Shown here: piece by piece, positions 54,399-61,614 of the stretch | Position numbering within the stretch: position 1 is the first letter of the stretch | Layout of the letters: every line of letters starts with the position of its first letter | From: Shimia thalassica | GTDB taxonomy: Bacteria > Pseudomonadota > Alphaproteobacteria > Rhodobacterales > Rhodobacteraceae | Direction: 5' to 3' | Length of the DNA stretch: 64,000 bases | Assembly (NCBI RefSeq): GCF_001458215.1 | Contig: NZ_CYTW01000001.1 | Location: forward strand, 62,001-126,000 | The notes under the pieces: generated by a model | The model's input: the letters and a program-made list of their open reading frames with translations, nothing else | The model's database searches: none | What the model was told of the DNA's origin: nothing | Program-made: the position numbers and the translations under genes

Positions 54399-54453
54399 CG
54401 GTGGTGAATTGACCTCTGAGGTCAATTGGGGGCACAACACCCCCACGCCACCG
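54399..54453 (+). promoter_or_regulatory. Candidate three-way-junction leader RNA, or palindromic operator
   Basis: CGGTGG (54399-54404) pairs with CCACCG (54448-54453). Inside lie two hairpins: a 10-bp inverted repeat with a single central base (54407-54416 and 54418-54427) and GGGGG-cacaaca-CCCCC (54428-54444). The structure ends 12 bases before the downstream start codon, just before its ribosome site. The first inverted repeat alone could be a DNA operator. Confidence 0.45.
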
Positions 54454-54465
54454 ATGGGGATGATC

Positions 54466-54924
54466 ATGTCTGTAGACTACACAACACTCGCACAAACAAT
54501 CGCGGCTCTGACCGAGGGCGAGACCGATGTGATTTCTTTGATGGCAACCGTCGCATGCGAGGTCCACCACAGCGACGAGCGCTTTGACTGGACGGGGTTT
54601 TATCGGGTGGTTGCGCCTGAGGTTCTCAAGATCGGCCCCTATCAAGGGGGACATGGCTGTCTGGTGATTCCCTTCTCGCGGGGGGTATGTGGTGCTGCGG
54701 CGCGCACCCGTGACATTCAACTTGTGCCTGATGTCGAAGCGTTCTCGGATCACATTGCTTGTTCTTCAAGCACCCGTTCCGAGCTGGTTTTGCCGGTTGT
54801 GAACGCACAGGGCACGTTGCTTGGGGTGTTTGATATCGATAGCGACCAACCTGATGCCTTCACGCAGGAAGACGCTGATCACATTGAAAAAATACTGGCT
54901 TTGGCGTTTTCTGACGCCGCCTAG
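54466..54924 (+). CDS. Free methionine-(R)-sulfoxide reductase (GAF domain)
   Basis: 152 residues, a single GAF domain with FDWTGFYRVV and GPYQGGHGCLVIPFSRGVCGAAART. The three Cys of the fRMsr family are visible: VCGAAA, HIACSS and the preceding GCLVI, with DVEAFSDHIACSSSTRSELVLPV. It reduces free Met-R-sulfoxide using thioredoxin. The ATG at 54466 follows GGGGA; upstream ATGs at 54460 and before are less well placed. The leader can fold into a three-way junction. No T-run terminator follows. Confidence 0.9.
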   Translation: MSVDYTTLAQTIAALTEGETDVISLMATVACEVHHSDERFDWTGFYRVVAPEVLKIGPYQGGHGCLVIPFSRGVCGAAARTRDIQLVPDVEAFSDHIACSSSTRSELVLPVVNAQGTLLGVFDIDSDQPDAFTQEDADHIEKILALAFSDAA

Positions 54925-54993
54925 TTCACCCCGTAAAGGGCATTCCTAACTCACCTTAATTCGATATCCGGACAGCCTCTCGAGAGAGGGGCT

Positions 54994-55081
54994 GTGAAAA
55001 ATGCTGCGTTGCGGTGTGAAAAAATGCTTGGAAATTTCACCAACTTGCTGCACCGTGAAATTGTTACTGAAAATTTCACGG
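54994..55081. promoter_or_regulatory. GTGAAA motif array upstream of the XRE-cupin gene (candidate operator)
   Basis: Five copies of GTGAAA or its complement TTTCAC within 88 bp: 54994, 55016, 55035 (TTTCAC), 55055, 55074 (TTTCAC). The last two sit in a perfect inverted repeat, CCGTGAAATT (55053-55062) with AATTTCACGG (55072-55081), which ends 13 bp before the start codon. TGTGAAAAA-ATGCT is also directly repeated. Autoregulation by the XRE-cupin protein is the natural reading. Confidence 0.6.
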
Positions 55082-55094
55082 ATGCCCGACGTTC

Positions 55095-55667
55095 ATGCTG
55101 CACAAACCTCCTTCTGATCTCGAGACGCTAGGTGCGGACATTCGCGCGCTGCGAAAGTCGCGCGATCTGACACTCGTGGATATGGCGGAACGGTTGGGGC
55201 GCTCGGTTGGATGGCTGAGCCAAGTGGAGCGGGACAAGTCCGAACCGACAATTTCTGACCTGCGCCAAATTGGTGAAGTTCTGGGCGTGCCGATGTCGAT
55301 GTTGTTTGGCCACGCCAGCGTATCCGCCGGAGAACAAGGTTACGTGGTTCGCGCCGGTGCGCGTCGTCCGATGGGTGGCAGCACGGAAGGTTTGGTTGAA
55401 GAACTGTTGTCGCCTGATCTCACGGATGACTTCGAGATGGTGCATTCAACGTTCCAGCCGCATTCGGAAATGCAAGTGCCCGCAAATCGCCCAACGCAGG
55501 AAGTGGGGTATATCATTTCCGGACGTCTGGACCTGCGCATCGGGGATCGCAGCTTTTCAGTAGGACCAGGAGATAGCTTCCGTATCCGTGGCGAAGAATA
55601 CCAATGGTCGAATCCGCATGATGCCCCCTGCGTTGCGATCTGGGTCATCGCACCACCGGTGTATTGA
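55095..55667 (+). CDS. XRE-cupin transcriptional regulator
   Basis: 190 residues. N-terminal HTH (about 12-66): IRALRKSRDLTLVDMAERLGRSVGWLSQVERDKSEPTISDL. C-terminal cupin_2 domain (about 105-186) with a possible metal or ligand pocket around HSEMQVPANRPTQEVGYIISG. Such PuuR-like regulators usually control amine or amino acid catabolism next to them, with the substrate as ligand. No ribosome site is seen before the ATG, and it may be leaderless. It heads the array GFA gene, GcvT-type dehydrogenase, MDR and others; 10 bp separate it from the GFA gene. Confidence 0.9.
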   Translation: MLHKPPSDLETLGADIRALRKSRDLTLVDMAERLGRSVGWLSQVERDKSEPTISDLRQIGEVLGVPMSMLFGHASVSAGEQGYVVRAGARRPMGGSTEGLVEELLSPDLTDDFEMVHSTFQPHSEMQVPANRPTQEVGYIISGRLDLRIGDRSFSVGPGDSFRIRGEEYQWSNPHDAPCVAIWVIAPPVY

Positions 55668-55677
55668 GGAGAGTGTG

Positions 55678-56049
55678 ATGCTCAAAGGAACCTGCCTTTG
55701 CAAGGATATCTCTTTTGAAACTTCGGCAAAGCCGCAAGGCCCGTCAATGTGCCATTGCGGCCAGTGTCGCAAACAATCCGGTGGCGTATGGTCATCTGCT
55801 TTTGTGAACGAAAGCGATTTGACGATCACTGGCGAGGTGCGGTGGTTCGACTCTAGCGAAACTGCAAAACGCGGCAGCTGTCCGCGGTGCGGTTCCTTTC
55901 TGTTTTGGAAGGCGCACGACGAAGACACAATTAGCTTTGCTCTTGGTGCAGTGGACGGTCCGACTGGCCTGACACTCTCCAAGCACATCTTTGTTGCCGA
56001 AAAGGGCGACTACTATGACATCGCGGACGACGTGCCGCAAAAGGACTAA
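55678..56049 (+). CDS. GFA-family (glutathione-dependent formaldehyde-activating-like) protein
   Basis: 123 residues. The Zn ligands of the family are present: GTCLCKDISFE, CHCGQCRK and CPRCGSFLFWK. The founding protein Gfa was proposed to speed glutathione adduct formation with formaldehyde, though later work questioned this. Here it sits between the regulator and a dehydrogenase that would release formaldehyde or pass it to folate, so a formaldehyde or C1 role is sensible. GAGGAG precedes the ATG. 12 bp to the next gene. Confidence 0.85.
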   Translation: MLKGTCLCKDISFETSAKPQGPSMCHCGQCRKQSGGVWSSAFVNESDLTITGEVRWFDSSETAKRGSCPRCGSFLFWKAHDEDTISFALGAVDGPTGLTLSKHIFVAEKGDYYDIADDVPQKD

Positions 56050-56061
56050 CAAGGAGAGACC

Positions 56062-58512
56062 ATGTCTGATTTTCCAACCAAGGCCCGTGTGGTCATCATC
56101 GGCGGTGGCGTCGTTGGCGCATCGACGCTGTATCATCTGGGCAAGAAGGGCTGGACCGATTGCGTGCTTCTCGAAAAGAACGAGCTGACCGCCGGGTCCA
56201 CCTGGCACGCGGCGGGCAACGTGCCGACCTTTTCCACGTCTTGGGCGATCATGAACATGCAGCGGTATTCGACCGAGCTGTATGAACGTCTTGGTGAAGA
56301 AGTCGATTATCCGATGAACTATCACCAGTCAGGCTCAATCCGTTTGGCGCACACAAAAGAGCGGATGCAAGAATTCGAGCGGGCCATGTCGATGGGTCGT
56401 TATCAGGGCATCGACATGGAGATGTGGACACCGGAGCAAGCCAAGGAAAACTATCCTTTCCTTGAAACGCACGATTTGGAAGGTGTTCTTTGGGATCCGT
56501 CGGATGGCGACATCGACCCCGCTCAGTTGACTCAGGCGCTGGCCAAAGGGGCCCGTGACATGGGCCAGAAAATCATCCGTTTCTGCCCCGCAACGGGCGT
56601 GACCCAGAAACAAGACAAAACCTGGATCGTTCACACCGATAAGGGCGACATCGAATGTGAAAAGGTTGTGAACGCTGCTGGCTACTATGCGCAGCGGGTT
56701 GGCGAATGGTTCAAACCTTATGGTGGCCGCACCGTCCCAATGATGGTGATGGAGCACCAGTATCTGCTGACCGAGCAGATCGACGAGGTTGAAGCTTGGT
56801 CCAAGGAACACGGCGGCAAGCTGCCTCTGATCCGCGACGTGGACGTGTCCTACTACCTGCGTCAGGAAAAGAACGGCTACAACCTCGGCCCATACGAGCC
56901 AAACTGCAAAGGTCACTGGCTGTCGTCTACTGATGACAAGATGCCTGATGATTTCTCGTTCCAGCTTTGGCAGGAAGATCTGGACCGGATCGAAGACATC
57001 GTGACCGACGCGATGGAGCGTGTGCCGCTGATGGCAACCTCGGGTGTGTCCAGCGTGATCAACGGCCCCATTCCATACGCCCCCGACGGGTTGCCGCTGA
57101 TGGGTCCGATGCCTGGCGTCGAGAACGCCTTCGAAGCCTGTGTCTTTACCTTCGGAATCGCGCAGGGTGGCGGTGCTGGCAAGGTCATGGCGGAATGGAT
57201 CGTGGACGGTTCAACCGAGTGGGACATGTGGGCGGTCGATCCGCGCCGCTATACCGACTACACCGATCAGGATTATTGCGACAAGAAAGGCATGGAAGTT
57301 TATGGCAACGAATACGCCATGCATTTCCCACAGCACGAATGGCCTGCCGCACGCGACAAGAAGCTGTCGCCGGTCCACGACAAAGTCAAAGCCTTGGGTG
57401 GTCAGATGGGCGCCTACAATGGTTGGGAGCGTGCCAACTGGTTTGCCAAGGACGGCGACGACACCTCAGAAGAAGCAACCCACACATGGGGGCGTTCGGG
57501 CCCGTGGGAGCAGCGCATCAAGGAAGAAGTCGAGAACGTCCGCGACAACTGCGGTGTTCTGGACCTGCCGGGTTTCTCGCGCTTTATGCTCAAGGGTGAG
57601 GGTGCTGCCGAGGCGTTGCGTGGTCTTGTTGCGGGTGGCCTTCCCAAAGTGGGCCGCATCAACCTAGTATATATCTCTGACCCGCGTGGCCGTATCCTGA
57701 CCGAGATGTCCTGTCTGCGTCTGGGCGAAGACGAGTTCGTCATGATCACCGCTGCTACGGCGCAATGGCACGATCGGGACATTCTGGTCCAAGCAATGCC
57801 TGCTGGTGTGACGGTTGAAGATGTGACCACCACCCGTGACACGCTGATCGTGACAGGGCCAAAGTCGCGCGAGATCCTGTCAACGCTGACAGACGCCGAT
57901 CTGTCGCTTGGATGGCTGACACATCAGGCGGCGACCGTCGCAGGCAAACCCGCGCATCTGGTGCGTGTGTCTTTTGCCGGTGAACTGGGTTGGGAAGTGC
58001 ACGCGTTGAATGACGACATGCCGGCAATCTATGATGCGGTTCTTGATGCGGGTGCCAAGCCGTTTGGTATGTACGCGCTCAACTCGATGCGTTTGGAAAA
58101 AGGCTATCGTGCGTGGAAAGGGGATCTGTCGACCGATTATTCGCTTCTCGAAGGTGGATTGGGGCGTTTTGTCAAGCTGGACAAGCCTCAGGATTTCCCG
58201 GGTAAGGCCGCGATCCAATCCGAAAAGCAGCAGGGTGTGAAAAAGTCGTTTGCCACTTTGATTATCGAAGCTGGCAACGCGGATGCGCCTTATATGTCCT
58301 GCATCTGGAAAGATGGAGAGATCGTTGGTGAAACCACGTCGGGCGGGTACGGCCACCGGGTGAATGCATCGATTGCGCTGGGCATGATCAAGGCTGAACA
58401 CGCTGTGGAAGGCACCGAACTGGAGGTCGAAATCTACGGCGAGAAGCATCGCGCCGTGGTACAGAAAGACCAACCTCTTTGGGACCCTGCGAACGAACGT
58501 TTGCGCGCCTGA
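56062..58512 (+). CDS. FAD-dependent dimethylglycine/sarcosine dehydrogenase-like protein fused to GcvT
   Basis: 816 residues. FAD domain (DAO) about 6-370: VVIIGGGVVGASTLYHLGKKG, and TWHAAG, whose His takes covalent FAD in dimethylglycine and sarcosine dehydrogenases. FAO_M linker about 370-430; GcvT-like folate-binding domain about 430-710 and its C-terminal barrel to 810. It would demethylate an N-methyl amine and give methylene-THF from the C1 unit. The exact substrate (dimethylglycine, sarcosine, or a betaine-like compound) cannot be read. AAGGAG precedes the ATG. It shares family and layout with the last gene in the window. Confidence 0.92.
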   Translation: MSDFPTKARVVIIGGGVVGASTLYHLGKKGWTDCVLLEKNELTAGSTWHAAGNVPTFSTSWAIMNMQRYSTELYERLGEEVDYPMNYHQSGSIRLAHTKERMQEFERAMSMGRYQGIDMEMWTPEQAKENYPFLETHDLEGVLWDPSDGDIDPAQLTQALAKGARDMGQKIIRFCPATGVTQKQDKTWIVHTDKGDIECEKVVNAAGYYAQRVGEWFKPYGGRTVPMMVMEHQYLLTEQIDEVEAWSKEHGGKLPLIRDVDVSYYLRQEKNGYNLGPYEPNCKGHWLSSTDDKMPDDFSFQLWQEDLDRIEDIVTDAMERVPLMATSGVSSVINGPIPYAPDGLPLMGPMPGVENAFEACVFTFGIAQGGGAGKVMAEWIVDGSTEWDMWAVDPRRYTDYTDQDYCDKKGMEVYGNEYAMHFPQHEWPAARDKKLSPVHDKVKALGGQMGAYNGWERANWFAKDGDDTSEEATHTWGRSGPWEQRIKEEVENVRDNCGVLDLPGFSRFMLKGEGAAEALRGLVAGGLPKVGRINLVYISDPRGRILTEMSCLRLGEDEFVMITAATAQWHDRDILVQAMPAGVTVEDVTTTRDTLIVTGPKSREILSTLTDADLSLGWLTHQAATVAGKPAHLVRVSFAGELGWEVHALNDDMPAIYDAVLDAGAKPFGMYALNSMRLEKGYRAWKGDLSTDYSLLEGGLGRFVKLDKPQDFPGKAAIQSEKQQGVKKSFATLIIEAGNADAPYMSCIWKDGEIVGETTSGGYGHRVNASIALGMIKAEHAVEGTELEVEIYGEKHRAVVQKDQPLWDPANERLRA

Positions 58513-58575
58513 TCCCATCTCTTGCGTTTGCCGGAACACTTGTTTTCGGCAACCGCATCACCATAGGAAATCGCC

Positions 58576-59637
58576 ATGCTGCCAGAGCTCATGAAAGGCA
58601 TTTATCTCACCGCACATGGCGGCCCCGAGGTGCTGGAATGGCGAGAGGACATTCCCGCCCCGCGTCCCAATGCGGGACAGGTGCTTGTGCGGGTGCTGGC
58701 CGCAGGTGTGAATAACACCGACATCAATACGCGCATCGGGTGGTACGCGTCCGATGTGACTGGCGCCACGGATGGTGGAGAAGTCGGCGAGGCCGGTGGT
58801 CACGCCGGAGCGCTGGCCTTCCCGCGCATTCAGGGCGGTGATCTCTGTGGGCGTGTTGTTGCAGTAGGCGACGCCGTAGACCTTCCGATAGGTGCGCGCA
58901 TTACCTGCCCGATTAATCTGCCGCGCCCAACGAAGACCGCCCCAACAGCCTATATCGCGCTAGGGTCGGAAAAAGACGGAGCTTTTGCCGAGTATTGTCT
59001 CGTGGACGCAGCGGACGTTTATGATGTCAGCGCATCCCCGCTCTCAGACGTTGAAATTGCGGCAATCCCCTGTGCCTTTGGCACGGCTGAAAACCTGTTG
59101 ACCCGAGCAGGTGTTAGCGAAGGCCAATCGGTCTTGATTACCGGTGCTTCGGGTGGGGTTGGTCTGGCTGCGGTGCAGCTTGCAGCATTGCGCGGTGCAG
59201 TTGTGACAGGACAAACAACCGCCACCAAAGCCGACGTTGTACGCAATGCCGGGGCCACCAGCATTCTGGAAAGAGGCAGCGACCCGGCACCAGCATGTTT
59301 TGATGCAGTTATCGATGTGGTGGGCGGTCCTGCTTTTGCGACGCTGATCCGCGCTTTGAAACCTGCGGGTCATTACGCCGTGTCCGGTGCGATTGCAGGC
59401 CCGATTGTCGAAGCGGATCTTCGGGAAATCTACTTGCCGGATATCACATTGCACGGATGCACCTATCAACCGCCTCAAGTGTTCGCCCGCTTGGTCGCAT
59501 TGATGAACGAGGGCAAAATCAGGCCACTTGTGTCCAAGACCTACGATCTCTGCATGATCAAGGAGGCCCAGGAAGATTTTATGTCGAAAACCTTTCCGGG
59601 TAAACTTGTCCTCATTCCGCCACAGGAGACAGCATGA
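58576..59637 (+). CDS. MDR-family NAD(P)H:quinone oxidoreductase-like protein
   Basis: 353 residues. GroES-like N-terminal domain without the structural zinc Cys set; cofactor motif TGASGGVGLAAVQLAALRG (about 190). Catalytic-zinc residues typical of alcohol dehydrogenases are missing, as in quinone oxidoreductases. Substrate unknown. The ATG follows AGGAAA. Its stop overlaps the methyltransferase start (ATGA), so both are translated together. Confidence 0.9.
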   Translation: MLPELMKGIYLTAHGGPEVLEWREDIPAPRPNAGQVLVRVLAAGVNNTDINTRIGWYASDVTGATDGGEVGEAGGHAGALAFPRIQGGDLCGRVVAVGDAVDLPIGARITCPINLPRPTKTAPTAYIALGSEKDGAFAEYCLVDAADVYDVSASPLSDVEIAAIPCAFGTAENLLTRAGVSEGQSVLITGASGGVGLAAVQLAALRGAVVTGQTTATKADVVRNAGATSILERGSDPAPACFDAVIDVVGGPAFATLIRALKPAGHYAVSGAIAGPIVEADLREIYLPDITLHGCTYQPPQVFARLVALMNEGKIRPLVSKTYDLCMIKEAQEDFMSKTFPGKLVLIPPQETA

Positions 59638-60530
59638 CTCAGATCATTCTCAAAGATGGTGGCGCCGGTCAGGAACTTATCAAACGGTCGTCTATGCCGG
59701 CGCACCCCTTGTGGTCGACCAAGGTTATGATGGAAGAGCCGCATTTCGTTCAAAGCGTTCATGAGGATTTTATCCGGGCAGGGGCGCGACTGATCACTTT
59801 GAACACCTACACGGCGACACCCGAACGGCTTGAACGTGAAGGCGTTGGTGATCTGTTCAAGCCCTTACAGGCCAAAGCTGTTGAATTGGTGAATGCAGCC
59901 CGTGATGCAGTGGGTGTTGAAGGAGTGCGGATCGCCGGATGCCTGCCCCCGCTGCATGGGTCATACCGGCCGGACAAGGCACGAAGTCACAAAGACATGC
60001 TGCCGCTCTATCGCGAGATTGCCGCAGCACAGGCCGAAGCGAGTGACTTTTTGTTGTGCGAAACCCTGTCATCCATCGCCGAAGTGACCGCCGCGGCACA
60101 AGCGGGAAGTGAAACCGGTGTGCCGACGTGGGTGGCTATGACCCTGTCGGACGACAACAGCGCCACTCTGCGATCGGGCGAAACACTTGAGGCGGCGTTG
60201 GACGCTCTTGAAGATTTGGACCATGCGGGCGTGATGCTGAACTGCTCGAAACCCGAGATTGTCAGCGCGAATTTGCCCGCGCTGTTGCGACGGAACAAAC
60301 CTGTCGGGGCATATGCCAACGGGTTTGCGGGTATTGATGCACTTGAAATTGGCGGCACGGTCAAAGATTTGAAGGCACGGCAAGAAATGACGCCCGATGC
60401 CTATGCCGATTTTGCCATGAGCTGGGTGGCTGAGGGGATCACCTTAACCGGGGGGTGTTGCGAAATCGGCCCCGCCCATATTGCGGAGCTGGCCAAGCGC
60501 CTGACCGCAGGAGGTTTTGAGGTAGTCTGA
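59634..60530 (+). CDS. Homocysteine S-methyltransferase family protein
   Basis: 298 residues. TIM barrel with three zinc Cys: MLNCSKPE and TGGCCEIGP. It would transfer a methyl group from a sulfonium or quaternary ammonium donor (S-methylmethionine, betaine or similar) to homocysteine, giving methionine. It is about the length of MHT/YagD-type members and shorter than mammalian BHMT. The neighbours, two GcvT-fused dehydrogenases and a GlxA-type regulator, point to a betaine-like donor. Four-base overlap with the MDR gene; the regulator starts 4 bp after its stop. Confidence 0.9.
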   Translation: MTQIILKDGGAGQELIKRSSMPAHPLWSTKVMMEEPHFVQSVHEDFIRAGARLITLNTYTATPERLEREGVGDLFKPLQAKAVELVNAARDAVGVEGVRIAGCLPPLHGSYRPDKARSHKDMLPLYREIAAAQAEASDFLLCETLSSIAEVTAAAQAGSETGVPTWVAMTLSDDNSATLRSGETLEAALDALEDLDHAGVMLNCSKPEIVSANLPALLRRNKPVGAYANGFAGIDALEIGGTVKDLKARQEMTPDAYADFAMSWVAEGITLTGGCCEIGPAHIAELAKRLTAGGFEVV

Positions 60531-60533
60531 ACC

Positions 60534-61520
60534 ATGACAATCACGTCTCGCCATAAAGAGTTCGAAGCCATCACGCGCCAGATCAAATTTGATATTCTGG
60601 TCGCGGATGACTTTGTGTTGTCAGAGTTGGCCAGCGTGGTTGACGTGCTGATGATCGCCAACCGGGTGAGTGTCTCTCCCATCTTTCAATGGACTTTCCG
60701 ATCCTTGCATGGTGGCTCCATACGCAGCCGTACGGGAGTTCTTGTCGAGACCCAGTCCATGACGGAAAGGCCCGATGCGGACTATCTCTTTGTGATTGGC
60801 AACTCCAATCCCGACAATCCCGCATTGTCGGTGGGATCGCACGTGTCCCGCTATACCTATCGCAACGCGCAGGTGTTTTTGTTGGCCGAGGCGGCGAGCC
60901 GCTATATCAGCGAACATGGCAACCGTCATACCGCCTTGACGACCCATTGGGAAAACAGTGCCGTCTTGCGTGAACGGCAGGGCGTGTTTGACGCGCAATC
61001 TGCCTTGGCAGTAGAAGACGGCAAGGTGGTGACCTGCGCCGGAATGAGCTCAACCATGGATGTGGTTTTGCTGTTGATTGGGCGCTATATCTCGGCTGCT
61101 GCCAAAATGACGGTTGCGGATATCATGTTGCACGAACGTATCCGGGATTACTCGACGCAGCAGCCCTTTAGCGGGGTAAAAGGGACCAACACCGGTGACG
61201 CGGAACTGGACGATTGTATCGAACTGATGGCGGCGAATATCGAAGAGCCTTTGCCGATCAACGAACTTGTTCGGGTTTTGGGGATTTCGAACCGGTCGCT
61301 GGAACGCAAGTTCCGTATGTACCTTGATACCACGCCGAACACCTACTACCGCGAATTGCGATTGAGCAAGGCAAATAACCTGCTGTTGAACACAACCATG
61401 AGCGTGCGGGAAATCGGGCTCGCTTGCGGATTCGGGAGCGGGTTCAGCAGCCTTTACAAAAGCTTTTTCGGCGTGACCCCTTTGACCCTGCGCAAACAGC
61501 GCCGCCAAAGCCAGAGCTGA
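60534..61520 (+). CDS. GlxA-type AraC-family regulator with DJ-1/PfpI-like domain
   Basis: 328 residues. N-terminal DJ-1/PfpI (GATase-1-like) domain about 15-195, and a C-terminal AraC HTH about 220-320: ELVRVLGISNRSLERKFRMYL and VREIGLACGFGSGFSSLYKSFFGVTP. The family (GATase-1-containing AraC regulators) includes GbdR, SouR and CdhR, which sense glycine betaine, dimethylglycine, sarcosine or carnitine and activate their catabolism. That fits its place between the methyltransferase and a second dehydrogenase. Confidence 0.92.
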   Translation: MTITSRHKEFEAITRQIKFDILVADDFVLSELASVVDVLMIANRVSVSPIFQWTFRSLHGGSIRSRTGVLVETQSMTERPDADYLFVIGNSNPDNPALSVGSHVSRYTYRNAQVFLLAEAASRYISEHGNRHTALTTHWENSAVLRERQGVFDAQSALAVEDGKVVTCAGMSSTMDVVLLLIGRYISAAAKMTVADIMLHERIRDYSTQQPFSGVKGTNTGDAELDDCIELMAANIEEPLPINELVRVLGISNRSLERKFRMYLDTTPNTYYRELRLSKANNLLLNTTMSVREIGLACGFGSGFSSLYKSFFGVTPLTLRKQRRQSQS

Positions 61521-61614
61521 GGCGGATTTTTGAGATGTTTCGTGCCGGATTCCGCGTATTTTCGTAATGCAGCCCGTGACAGGGTGACACAAATTCAGAT
61601 CGTTGGAGAGTATG

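Noticed and set aside
53839..54753. A 304-codon open frame on the minus strand
   Set aside because: It spans antisense the thiolase, the intergenic leader and the fRMsr gene, and matches no family.
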